64,000 bases of DNA from Cinclus cinclus (lineage: Eukaryota > Chordata > Aves > Passeriformes > Cinclidae). How positions within the stretch are numbered: position 1 is the first letter of the stretch; each line of letters begins with the position of its first letter. The notes beneath the pieces were generated by a model that saw nothing but the letters and a program-made list of their open reading frames with translations, was not told the origin of the DNA and did not search any database. Below, in pieces: positions 51,655-64,000 of the stretch. The stretch covers positions 50,545,797 through 50,609,796 of the forward strand of contig NC_085046.1 of NCBI RefSeq assembly GCF_963662255.1. The letters run 5' to 3'. The position numbers were made by a program, and so were the translations under genes.

Positions 51655-54600
51655 CAAGTTCTTATATACTCACAATAAAAAAAAAAAAGGAAAAGTTGAA
51701 GGAAACCATGAGCTTGGGATTTTTTTTATGGATGGGAGATTAAAGGGTCTGCATAACGACACAAACGGATTGCCAACATATTAAAAATATGGTTATGAAA
51801 ATGAAGAAGATTAGACAACCAAAAGCTGCCAAAATTAAATTACTCTAAAAAATCGTGTAAAAGTATAAAATTATGGATATCAGTGTCATTTTCAATAAAA
51901 TGAAACAGATTGAACAAAGGATCAGATTTTAAGCATAGTTAGAAGGAAGCTCAGAATTGAAGTTAACTAGTATTATATTGAGAAAACATGTTACATCCTA
52001 TGTAATAGGAAGTAAACCTACCAAATACTATTTATTTATTATTTGTTCCCATTTTGAAATCAGGGAATGAATTCAAAAGCATCCATTAAACATTGCTGCA
52101 AAGAAGAAAAATGATGTGCATTAGGTCAGTATCAGTTAAGGCCAAAATTTTAAATCCATATTAACTAAAACCAGCTTCAAGTCAATCACAGCCACCAGCC
52201 CTAAACACTGAAAGGTATAGGTCAGGTATATTACAGCTGCTATTACAATTAGGTATTTCCCCCTGCCATCATTTTGGATACATATTCTCAGTACTGAACT
52301 CAGGCTTGAGGAAAACAATAGTTTCTGTCCTTCATCCTACTCTTCCTTCTATCCTCAAAGTCACCCTACCAGATTGCAAACATTGCAGTGAGAGAGGGTA
52401 GATGGGAAAACGTGTCATCGGCTCTGACTCTGCAGTTGCAGAATGGGACCAAGAAATGGGAACTTTCTTTACCAGTGGATTTAGCTTTAATTTTACTCAT
52501 TTTTCACAATGCCTGCACCATTTCTGTAATGGCAGGTGAACTACCCGTGCTTCCTTTTAAATGGAGCATTTAGTCACAATGTCTTCCCACTTCAACAGTG
52601 TGTTTAAGAATGCGTCAATCAAAGCTTCCAATCAACTCTCAAAGCAAGGGAGACACAGGGAGCAAGGGCTATTCATGTTATTACTTTATGGGTTCCTATA
52701 CATATTCCCCCTTACAAATTAACTGTGTGACCACTTTGTCTCCATTTGGGAACCTGAAATCAGCAGCTGCAGGAATAGATGTTTTTGTTCCTTGTGCCAT
52801 CTTGTAAAACACTACTGTCTCAGGGTCCTGCTACAGAATTTGCTCTCCAGCCTCAAACATGCTTTTGCAAAGCTTGACATGTCCCAGAATAAAGAAAGAC
52901 ATAGGACATTGTGCACAGTGCACAGTTCAGCACAGTGCTAAGTAGCATACAATAAACCCTTGGAAATCCTAATACCTCACCCAGGAAGTGACAATGGCAG
53001 TGCAGTGTGGCTAAGAGGTATCAATCAAGAGCTGCTTAACAAGCAGGTTCTCTGAATCTTGGCTGAAATGGATTTCCCATCTCAAATAACTACACAGTAA
53101 GCACATCTCTTTTCAGTGGCTAACTGTATTTAAGTAAATAAGGCAGAAGATTTTCCCCATTTCTTACTATGTCTAATAATGATTCATGAGGCAATTAAGA
53201 GAAAGATTAAAAAAAAAGTATGTTGTGAAGAAGAAGCAGTAGATAGCACCTACCACTTTTCATGTACAAGAGCAATAGAAGCAACTTCTACAATGGGATA
53301 AAGCCACAATTTCGAGTAAAAGGATACACTAGCTGTGTAAGAAAAGCTAACTTTTCTATTACCACAAACTAAGATCAGTGAATGGCTGTCACAAATTATT
53401 ATTTATAATCATGCTGTCCTGATTTAAGTCGACTAGAATTTTGATTTTCTGAAACATAAAACTAAGTGGAAAGGAAATAATGGACTCCACTGTATCATGG
53501 AAGAAAATTAATAACACAATTTTTTTTGTTATTGTTGTTCGCGTTCATCATTTTTTTTAAACTTTCCTAATTATGAGTTTAAAAAAAGAAAGAAAAGTAG
53601 AATGCCAAAAGACACCCTGCCACCTTATGAATAACCTATTTCCAAAGAGTTTAACTTTACAAATGCAACAAACAAGTGAAATTACTTTTTTTTTTCTTAA
53701 CAGCAGAAAAAATAATTAGTGCAAATATTTAGATATAGAACGATGCTTTATTGATTAATTCTTGAACACCCCGGTTTTATTAATCTTTCAACTCCCTAGA
53801 TATTATTATGCTTTGCATATAATATTATCTGTTTTTTACTCCATTATACATTCATTACATTCATCAGTGAGCACAACAATGTCTTAGGAGATTACAAACT
53901 TTCTTCAACATTATCTAAGCATGTTCATACCAAAAGCTACTTTTTAGCACTCTTCTACAGTAATGTCTCAAGAGTACTTTTATTAAATGATAAATAGCAG
54001 TTTCAGATATCATGAAATTGAACAGTAGTTTCTGCACTACATTTAATTTTTAAACAAAATCCTACAGTTCAAAATGTGCTGAAAACTAAAGATTTAATGC
54101 TCAAGATACATTGGATAGCCCTCCTTTTCCTTTCCAATTAAATCCAGAGATGTGGAAAAAAGATAAAGGCCACATCTAAACCATCATGCAGAGGTATCCA
54201 CAGCAGTAACATATATGTCAGTCAAAAAATGGAAACAGCAGGAAGGACAGTCACCACAGGCTAGCTCATGGAAATCCAGGACTTAGTAGAACAGGTTCAC
54301 TGCCACACAAATGCAGCCTTTCAGATCCCAGGTGATTAGTAGTGCTTTGAACAAACAGTAATGATCAGCATGAGGTCAAAGATCTTTACAACATGTCTAC
54401 TTCTGAAAAATAGCTTCTTCAGTGTCTACATTTAATTTCCCTTTTGTGCAATATTGTGCTAAGTAGAATATTCTATTCAATTATAATCTCAGTCAATAAA
54501 ATATTTTTTTTTCCTGGTCACCAGAGAGACTAGTTTTAACTCATCTTGCTTGTCAAACTGCAGAGCATAATTGCATAATATTGGTCAGGCATGTTTAATT

Positions 54601-57600
54601 TTAGAAACTTATTCATGTATTCTCTATTCTCCCATGCATGTTGCATAATACAAACTTGAAGTCAATGAAAGTGTGCATGTGCTTTATCTTGAAAAAGAAG
54701 TTAAATACATTATTTACAAAGCATTACTCCTTTTCAGTAAACACTTTCCTTCACTGATGCTTCTTGCTTACTGCAGTTTTGATTTATGTTTGTAAAGGTA
54801 TGTTCTTTAAGTAATGAGTAGACATGTCACATCTTACCAAATCCTTTCAGGTAAGTGTGATCAAAAGAGCTTCTCAAGAGTTACCATTTCATGAATTCAG
54901 ACAATTTATTTGATTTTGTTTTCCACCTTTTTTTCTTCTCTAATAACTTATTGTTAACTTACTCAATGAAAACATTTGAAACTAATCTCTCAGATCCAAC
55001 TTAGAATACCCTGATTCCACGTTATTTTTCAAGTGAGCTTCTTGCTATTAACAGCACAACTTGAACTCTTACTGAATAGAAATTATTATATAGCTGGCAT
55101 GAAACAGAATGGCACAACTTAGTCTTCAGCCACACTATCACAAACTTTAGAGCAGTTGGAATGGTTAAATATAATTAAAATCAAAAGCAAGTATCAGAAG
55201 AGCAGCCTTTTCAACCTAACCCAAGACTAGTAAATTATAGGGGTTACAGCCCCTACTGAATACCATCAAGATGCTTTCTAGTTAGGCTGACTGAGACATC
55301 AGCATACATTAGTCACACCAGTGACCAAGCACAGAACACAGCAGGGATCAGGGAGTGTTGTACATTGACTTGTTTTGAGTCAATCAGAGGCACTGACAGT
55401 AATACTGTGGGCTCCTCGTGAGCATAAAATGTATTATTTGATAAGGTAGTGTGTCCATCACCACGCAGCCATCAGCAGCAGACTGGGCACTTCTGCCATG
55501 GGTAATCACTCAGGTAAAGCACATGTGCTGCCTGGCTGAGTGAGCAGGGCATGCTGCGCCTCTGTGCTCACTCACATCCATAAATCAGGCACACTCTGAT
55601 CAGGGACAATTAGAATCAGGCTGAAAGCTTGTTTCCCTTTTCCCTGCAGTATAGTGCTGTTATGCAGAATCAACTGCCCCAGAAGTTGGCTGTAATTTTC
55701 AACAGTTCCTTCTGATGGCCTTCCCAATTTGCCTTATCAAGCAAATTTTCTAAGTATTTAAAAATCTATTGGCCTTGATTTATGCCAAAAATGGCATGAT
55801 TTATTCACATCTCAAATTTATATTATGTGACAGAGAAGTTCATGAGCCAGCACATTTTTATTTCGCTCTTGACCATATTGAATCAAATTGGTATTCATTT
55901 TCCCTTTGACACCATTTGAAAAGGTTTAAACCCTGAAACACATCTGCATGCAGATGATAATGGGATTCTGTGCTTCTCAAAGACTTTTTATCAGAAAATT
56001 TGATTCTAAAATGTATTTAGAAACACTAATTGATTTTATGTTATAATATTATGCAAAACTCTTAGGGCTAAACACACCATAAAATGAAATTAATTTATTT
56101 AGAAAATAGTTGAATCTTTATTTAGCTTTATTTCAGAGATAAGCATACACCTTCTAGTTTTAAAATCACGCAGAGGTTTAAGAACAAGTCTAGTAGTACA
56201 CCCATGGATTAAATCGATCACTTAGAAAAGTTGGAATTTCTTTTATTGTTTAGGCCACTAATTTAAGTGACTTTTACTGATCTGTACATGATCAAGTCTG
56301 TGCACAATGCAGGGCTAATTACTTGAAATGTAAATTGAAATCATTATAACCAATAAAAGAATAATGATAGCTTCCTGTCAATGAGGATAGTTCCACAATT
56401 ATCCATATTTGAGTATCTAACTTAGTATGTCCTATGTTATTTCCACAAAATCGAATAACTCCAAATTTAAAAATTAAATTTATTTTAAACACAATTGTAA
56501 TAAAGTAGTGTTCCACCTAAACAATTTGAAGTGAATTTACAATGGACTAAATGAAGCATTAATTTCTTTTAAAGTCATTTTACAAACTAAGAGTTTTCAT
56601 GTTTAGACACCATACATTAAGAAGAAAAAGGCATTCTGATGGAAGAAGAAAACTGATTTTATTTCGTACCCTGAAAAAAATCTTACAATTCGTAAATAAT
56701 ATAACAAGTAATTAAGAAAGGAAGCCTATCTTGGTAGTAATTGAGAATTATGCCAGAGAGATAAGATACTGCCATCCACAACCTTTGAGTAAGTTTCCTT
56801 ACTCAAACGTTTCCCTATGCACTGTTATTTCTAAACCTCAACAGTATGGAAGATTTTCTTAATATTCTAATAAGGAAAGTGTTTATGCTGTGGAATTGTA
56901 GCAGCTCACATCTCCAATTAAAGAATGGAAGTCATTAATAACACTAAAAAAAAAAAAGTGTTAAGAAGATTTCCAAAAAATATTTTGAAATTCAGTCATT
57001 TACTCCAATATTACAAGGAAAACAAAACTGGTAAAAAGCAAAAGCTTTATTCTGGTGATACTCCTTATGAGCACAAAATGTTTCTACCATATTTTTGCAT
57101 TATGAATTTAGACTCAATTATCACCTAGAGTAATACTCACTATAACCGCTCAGACGTACGGTGAACTTCAGCTTTCAACTCTCTGAGCAATGGGTGAACT
57201 TAGAGATATCCACAGCAAACAACAAACATGCTGGGGAATTACAGTCATACTGTAGTGCAAACTAAAGTGTTTCAGCTGGAAACAGTTTTACAGTTCTAAC
57301 GTCATCCTCTGGAAGGCATTAAAACCATTGGTTCACAATTTTATTACCAGAGCTTTTACCGAGTATCTACTACAATATCTCAAATAATAAAGCATGGTTG
57401 TCTATATGTGCTATAATTAACACAATATCAAACTGATTACAGGTGGCATGCAGTGGTAATTCATGCTTTCATTAGTTTCCCAAGGGAACAATTAAGGACT
57501 TGCAAAAGCTATTTGTTTTCAGTGAAGCTCACAGTCCAGTAGATTTACAAATCCACACATTAACAAATAAAATCATTCCTTCAAAAGATGATCCCAACCA

Positions 57601-58330
57601 CCTTTAGCTTTAGGGAGTAAAAGATATTAGGGGCTCTAAGGTATTTTCAGATTTGATTAATGCATTTTTACCTCCTGATGCTTCCTTTGAAATCTCATCT
57701 GTTCTTTCCAGTACAACATTTTCTCACTTATTTCACCCCAAGTGTCTGAAACAATGGTAGCATATATATCTTTCTGCAGAAAATCAATTCTTCTTGCTCT
57801 ACATTTTTATCTTATAAACCATGTCCTGCTCAGCATCAGCATTTTCTGCTAATGTAATGATAAAGAGCATACAAAATATGAGTGTTCCTGTATATGACAG
57901 ACACCAACTTGCCATCTTAAGGAGATTTTCATAAGAAAACCCTCATCTAGCAAAGCAACTAGTCATTTATCTTGCCAATCACAGTGTCACTTCTGAATAA
58001 ATCAGACTTAACATTTTCATTATCACACTCCCACTATGTTTTCCTCAAGGCTAGGAAGGTATTAAATGGTATCAACATTTTCACCCATGCTCTGACTAAA
58101 ATATTTCAGCTGACTTTCATCAAAATGGAAGGAAAATTCGTGTTCAAGTGTTTAAAATTAAATATTTGATGATACATCATTGAACATCTTTTATTCTTAT
58201 GTTTCCAATTCATGAAAGTCTAATTTAGTGCCTGTTTGTTGCATTTTTGACACATCACTAGCTAGAGTAGCTCCATCTATACTGTGCTAGCCCTTCAGTG
58301 CCTCTTTTAGGAGAGAGCCTTAACCTCCTA

Positions 58331-58339
58331 ATAAAACAA

Positions 58340-58371
<32 letters not shown>

Positions 58372-58385
58372 ACCACAAAAACCGA
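58331..58385 (+). repeat. A-rich (AAAC)n tract
   Basis: Interrupted AAAC/AAAAC units leading into a long A run. No adjacent retrocopy is recognised. Confidence 0.8.
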
Positions 58386-61377
58386 ACCCATGTTTCTTCA
58401 TCAATAAAAAAAAATATTAAACAAAGTGGATATTTTTATTTTAAGATATTTATCCTGTATTGCATTATTTTCTAGGAAAATAATTCTTCTCAATTAAAAA
58501 ATAAAAATTGTGTCTTAATTGAAAATAACCTTATCACTCATGAAGACCATGCAAGTTCCATTATGGATTCCAATATGACATCTAATGTGCAATCCCTGTG
58601 GATAGACAAGATTGTATTGTTCCTAAGATATGAGATCCATATGGCCTAAAGTTCTTCACCCATATCTCCGCTTCACATCAAGAATCTTATGCCTTAGATC
58701 TGTTTGCACTGCAAATGGCCAAGCAATATGAATGCATTGCACATTTTGGAAAATTCTACAGGAATACAGTCTCCACAACACTGCAGTAACTCTGAATGGG
58801 ATAATCAAAAATTAAGTCAATAAATTATATTTCCTAGCCACATTTACTATTTTTGACTGTGAAATCTTCACCGTGAAACAGATTTCACATTTTTAGTATG
58901 TTTTGAACAGTAAGCAAGCAAATGAATGATTTAAATTCAACTGCAAAACTATTGTAAATTTCTCTTTCATCTTTGGAGCTTTCAAACATGAGGTAGAAAC
59001 ACCATCAGATTTAGGCAACCTCATTACTTCAAATTGTATTCTTAGTACCAAATCTGTCTTTAGAAAAAGATTACATTTACTTGTAAATCAATTAATTCAG
59101 CAAGTAAGGTCTATTATATCTTCGCTTTCAAAGGAACTGCATATTATTGGATTAATTTTGTTATTCACTGGTATCTGTAGAACATCAGATGCCTGCAGTT
59201 CTGAAATGCTAACACTATTTTCAGGACAGTTTCCCCTAGGCAAATATGAAGCCTTTATATAAAAGCTTTTACTTAATTATTTGCCATATTGGCAGTAATA
59301 TTATAGAACCTAAAAACCTTAAATAAAAAATTATTCTAGCCTTGTGCCTAAAATTGATGATTTTACAGTGCCATTTCAAATGCAAGAAAAAAGCAAACCC
59401 TTAAGAGTTGATGTTCCTTTCCCATATAATGATAAACAGAATCCAGAAGAGGAAGCATTCAGACCTTTTTCATGGTAGTCCCTGACTGAAGATATTAACT
59501 GGCAGAGATTTTAGAGTGTAAGGAAGCCCACACTAAGGGATCAGAATGGAAGAGGATTCCTGCCATTTTCATACTGGCTTCCTTAAGTGAAGTCACTGAA
59601 ATCTGGGAATCCAGTGACTACTCCTGTATAAAGTTCCCATTGAACTCAAAAGCCCAAGCTCACTTAAATATAATATTTAGACTTTAAAAGGATGCAGCAG
59701 CAAGCACAGACTTTAGAAGAACTGAATGATGGAGAAAAGGGATTAAAACTCTTTTACAGGATCTACATGAAATTTAAGTGCAGTAGAATTTTGGACAAGA
59801 AATTATAATTTCAGAATGGAGCAACCCTAATCCTAAAGATCTTAAAGAGTCACTGCCACTACATGCCATATATTAGTTGTGATCATGTATACATGTACTT
59901 GTATTTTATCTTTTTGCCTTAGCAAGCCCCTCAGGGTTAACACCCATGAATGAACTAGGGCTAGGCCTACTTTACACTCAAAAAATAAGAAGACCATAAT
60001 CAGGTTGTCAAAATACTCTACCAGGTCCTGACTCTGTCATCAATTAATGGGTTTTTTTTTAAACATAAAACATTACCTATTCTATTTTTCTGGGAGATAT
60101 TAGCAAGCATTTTTTTTTTCTAAAATTGATGATGTTAAATTCTATTTCTACTATGTAAAATGAAAAAGGTACAAGAACATCATATGCCTGATGACAATAT
60201 TTGCAAGTCCTGCACAGATAAAGAATGAAGTAAAAAAAAAGGCTATTATAGTTCAGACCAAAAATCAACAGATTTAGCCCAATATCCTGTCTCTGGCACC
60301 AAATTGAAGGTGAAACTTAGAGGAAAATGAAAAAAAGTAGATATAATGCATTTTTTTTCACTTCCATAGGTTTTAGCAGTCAGCAGTATAAAAGCTCTTC
60401 TAAGAGAGCTAAGAAACTGTTTCACCAAATTATTTGCTGTTGTATGTGTTGTTCAATGCAATACTGATGTGTGAGAAGACCAGATTTTTCATTCAGAATT
60501 ATAAATATTTTGTTTGGCTTTATGACATAAAATTTGCATCCTGTTTTGGCCAATTACTGTAAATATGTAAAGGAAATCTAAAACCAGAAAATGTAGGAGA
60601 GTAAGCAGGATAAAACATTGAAAAAATATTCATTGTCTGAACAGGCACTGAAAAAGTATCCTGCATTTCTATTTGTTTGCAAATTTAAGTGCTGGAACGG
60701 TAGCTCAGGGAAGAATATCTATCCAAAATGTATACATCAAAATTCTTTCCTTCAGCTTTGGCTTTATGATTGCTGTACTTCATCCATATCAAAACCTAAT
60801 TATATAATTAGCCCTTGTAAGACATAGGTTATTACATGATCTCAGGTGTAGCACAGACATAACCATTAACATTTCTATCTGTCCTGAATAACATTTCTTA
60901 TCAGCAATTACTTTTCAGGGCCTGTAGCCAAAGGAGTAGAAGAAACGTGAAGGCAGCCAGACAGAGATCATAAATGAATGTCCAATATGTGTGGTTTTTA
61001 AGGCTAAAACTTAAATACATGTTTATTTTTGAAGCCCATATTTATAATGTCCTTCAGAATTATCTAGCAAATAGATCCCAAGATCTATCTTGGGAAGTTG
61101 TTACTGTTGTCAGAAGATGGCAGAAAATAGCACTGTTAGAGAAGAAAGTAGAGATTATTTCCAAAGGTTATGTTATAAAAAACATGCCTTGCTCATGAGC
61201 AGATAAAGGACAAGACTTAACAACTGACTATTCCCACTACAATAGACTGCAAAAGGGTTGGTTCTGCAATATTTTAAAGGAGACACCACCCTCATCCACT
61301 AAGGGATAGTTTCTCACATACCTGTATCATCTGATTTAATTTCCCAAACTGGATTTTATTATGAATGCCTTTTGTTG

Positions 61378-61398
61378 CTGGCAGTGGATCACTGCCAG
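61378..61398. repeat. Perfect 9-bp-stem hairpin
   Basis: CTGGCAGTG, GAT, CACTGCCAG form a perfect inverted repeat with a 3-base loop. It is GC-richer than the surroundings. The stem is too short for a microRNA precursor by itself. Confidence 0.6.
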
Positions 61399-62390
61399 TC
61401 TAACCCATTGATCTTGCAGTCAGTATCCAACTCCTGCTGCAATGCAACTGTTCAAGTTTCTCTCCTTCCAGGTTTTTCTTCCAGGCTGAAGAAAACAGGC
61501 CATGCTGGAAGGAAGCCATACTATTTGAGCTGTAGAAACTCACATCTGTAGTTCCAATTTTTTCCTAGCCAAACTTATTATAACAAAGTTTAAAAGTATT
61601 AAATCAAATGCAATATACTGGGAATGTCACTCTGGACGGTGTTGTGTAATTTATCAGACTACTTAGAATAGGGAGCTACCACATTTCAGTTTCAATATCC
61701 AATATTTCCAGGAGACATGGGGGATTCTGAAAAATGAAATTAAACAGCTCAGCACAGCTCATGATTAAGAAAAAAAAATTACATATGCAGACTTCAAGTC
61801 CATGAAAACTGATAAACTATTAATTATTAAGATTAGAAACTGAAAGTTGTCTTATTAATACCGAGTAAAGCACATGTGTAAGGGAAATTTTAGCCTCCCA
61901 CTTCTGGATAGCATAGGCTGACCTAGCTAGTTTAATGCTGTAGTCTTCACAGAGAAAATCTCTTTTAAGTCGGGAAGGATTCATGAATATATGTTACCAT
62001 TTGGCAGTGGCTCTAAGACTGTTTTCTCTCTGATCGATTTTTATTTTTAAGGGAATCCACAAACATTCCCAAGAAAGAATATTTCTTTCCAACTGCCTTT
62101 CCACTACAGTCACTCTTTTTTTCCATTCTGGTCATCTTTTAATTAATTCTTTCAGTAAAACTTCAAATATTTACAACTATTCCAAGCTTAACCACTCCCT
62201 ACTTAATCTTCTATAAATCTGTAGTTTAGAGATTCTCATGCTTTGAGGGTGAAGGAGGCAGTGCACTCCAAGATGACCACAGAAAGCTTCTGTGAGGATG
62301 GAAAACTATTTTTTTTCCTCATTTGTTCCACAGGCTACTTCCACTTATCTCAGCTGTTTTACCCCTCTCCCCTTTCTATTCCTGGAGCTC

Positions 62391-62424
62391 TTTCCCCCTG
62401 CCCCCCCTCCCTCCCCCCTCCCAT
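62391..62424 (+). repeat. C-rich pyrimidine tract
   Basis: Runs of C broken by single T or G, about 34 bp. No gene context is visible. Confidence 0.75.
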
Positions 62425-62835
62425 CAGCTAGGAACATTTTATAATCCTGAAACTGGAAATGATGGGGGTACCCTGTGAAATAGACAAATCTGCAGTAACA
62501 CCCATTATAGAGAACATGATGCAGAGGATATGGGAAGAGTTAAGAAAAATGTTGCAGTATTTCACTTAATTGTTTAAAGGGCATTACTCCCATTTCTTAG
62601 ATTCTTGTGTGTGAAAAATACAAGAGAAAAGAGACACTCACAAGAAGGAATCAGGGTAAAAATCTGAAACTGACTCTTTCAAAAGGACACAAAACTAAAG
62701 AATCTGGCAAAGAGGACATAAATTGGGGACACTTGGCCAGTAGTCACAAATTGCGCTCATGGACAGGCTGGGTACCAGTAAGTGGATGGTGAGCAATAGT
62801 ATTGTGTATTGTTCAACACTTGTTTCTCTTGAGAT

Positions 62836-62861
62836 TTTTTTCTTTCTTTCTTTCTTTCTTT
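62836..62861 (+). repeat. (CTTT)n microsatellite
   Basis: About six tandem CTTT units, pyrimidine-only on the plus strand. Confidence 0.9.
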
Positions 62862-62887
62862 GCCCTTCTTTTCTTTCATCTACTTTC

Positions 62888-62950
62888 TATTATTATTACT
62901 GTTGTTGTCATTATTGTTGCTATCATTACTGTTATTATAATTATTATCAT
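62888..62950 (+). repeat. (ATT/GTT)n trinucleotide-like tract
   Basis: Imperfect ATT, GTT and ATC triplets extend over about 60 bp, 27 bp after the CTTT array. The frames through it encode runs of Val/Ile or Tyr/Cys and are artefacts. Confidence 0.8.
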
Positions 62951-64000
62951 ATTTGTTTCAATCATTAAACTGACCTTATCCCAGTCCACTAGTTTTATCT
63001 TTGATTCTCCTCTTCATCCTGCTGGTTGGACGTGGGTGTGTCAGCAGCTGTATAGTACTGATTTGTCAGCAGGGTTTAAACCATGAATGACCTCTTAATA
63101 CCCACTACAGAAATTTAGAGTAGTATCATCAATTACCAATGTTAAAAGTCTGAGAGTCACTGAATACCCCTGATTTCCTAATTCCTAGAGGCCCAAATAA
63201 ATTTGCTGTTGAACAGATTCCAGTTTTCTCTTGAGATTATCTGATTACATAGTCTTCACTGTCAAAAATTAATAGCTCATTGGGGAAAAACATTGAAAAA
63301 CAATCCATCCCGATAATGGCAGCAAACATATTAAAAAAAATTATTGCATGAATACATTTTGTAATTACACATTTTGTAATTACATTCATGTTAAGGATTT
63401 TATTTACAGGATTAAGTAAAGATGACAAAATCTGTACTCCGTTGCCTCAGAGTATGACAATAACCCAAACCATAATATGATGTCTTGGAGTCATATTTCA
63501 TGCATCATTCTGCAACATAAATAATTGCTATTGGAATATATCACAAAATAAGTGCATATTTTAATTGCATCCACTCAGTGTTATGTATGAATTAATAATG
63601 GTGTTACTAAAGAGTGGAAATGGTGAATCTGTTCCAAAGTCATTTGGGTATACTTTAAAATTTTACCCAGTAACTCTAACAATGCTCTAAAAGCTCTGAT
63701 ATAATTTCAGTAATGAAAATGCATTGACAGAGTTTTTGCCCAGTGCTTATCATTCAGGTAACAAAAAATATTATGCTTTTTAAATACTTATGAGGCAGGA
63801 AGAAAAAAAAGAACTGTGCTCACAGAGAATGGATCACTTCTTTAAAGGAACTGAATGTTCCTTGATTTTAGCAAGAGAAATTTGACAAGGCTGACAAGAC
63901 AGGAAAGCATGTGGGCAGGAAATCTTGATTCACAACTCTGTCAATTCATCCTCAACAACCTTGCAATGTGGCTGAATAAGTGACAGTTTGGGATATTTTA
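62951..64000. other. Unique AT-rich DNA to the window end
   Basis: No gene is supported. A 15-bp tandem duplication with inverted flanks is present at 63347-63390. Confidence 0.5.
63347..63390 (+). repeat. 15-bp tandem duplication framed by 7-bp inverted repeats
   Basis: CATGAAT (63347-63353), then ACATTTTGTAATTAC twice (63354-63368, 63369-63383, identical), then ATTCATG (63384-63390), the exact reverse complement of the first heptamer. Confidence 0.75.

Larger units (their letters stand above)
48986..62390. other. Unique AT-rich DNA, no gene seen
   Basis: No gene, RNA or transposon is recognised across about 13 kb. Open frames are all short (under 110 codons) and featureless. Minor structure: A runs at about 50299-50313, 51677-51688 and 56946-56957, duplicated TTGGTCATTAAGTA units at 51595-51654, A/AAAC-rich DNA at 58331-58385, and a perfect hairpin at 61378-61398. 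The stretch 55400-56060 has a motif-dense, non-repetitive texture that could be a conserved noncoding element. Confidence 0.45.

Noticed and set aside
62802..63086. Hydrophobic 94-codon open frame resembling a membrane protein
   Set aside because: The hydrophobic run is produced by the CTTT and ATT/GTT simple repeats.

Overview
The window looks like vertebrate nuclear DNA from a bird, most likely a songbird (passerine). It is AT-rich and CpG-poor, has no operon-like gene packing, and carries several decayed CR1 LINE copies, the dominant avian retrotransposon. Their diagnostic 3' tails and ORF2 fragments can be read directly. It also holds two solitary long terminal repeats (LTRs). Their terminal sequences match my memory of passerine endogenous-retrovirus LTRs; this family assignment is from memory and was not searched.

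No convincing protein-coding gene, exon, tRNA, rRNA or CRISPR array was found. The open reading frames are short, lack recognisable domains, or fall inside transposons, microsatellites or GC-rich LTR sequence. The window is best read as a large intron or an intergenic gene desert.

Layout: 1-2173 unique AT-rich DNA. 2174-2895 solo LTR A with a perfect 5-bp target-site duplication. 2896-6261 unique DNA. 6262-6390 a long TTATG pentanucleotide microsatellite. 6391-20489 unique DNA, with a GC-richer patch at about 18500-19330. About 20490-21300 a CR1 fragment covering the endonuclease region of ORF2. 21301-25068 unique DNA. 25069-26610 a 1.53-kb LTR B with a CpG-rich core and a 5-bp target-site duplication. 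About 26815-26965 a short CR1 3' tail. 26966-36524 unique DNA with T-rich and A-rich tracts near 32.5-33.1 kb. About 36525-38010 the longest CR1 copy (reverse transcriptase to 3' end). About 41216-41645 and 48108-48985 two further CR1 copies. 48986-64000 unique DNA with small hairpins, microsatellites and a few stretches that might be conserved noncoding elements.

All five CR1 copies, and apparently both LTRs, lie on the minus strand. This would fit, but does not prove, an intron of a plus-strand gene, where sense insertions are selected against. The three CR1 copies that reach catalytic regions each show a specific inactivating lesion: endonuclease SDH to SGH, RT FADD to FAHE, and RT FADD deleted in frame. 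All are fossils. I did not find an undescribed functional system; the observations below are mainly about retroelement decay and local DNA structure.
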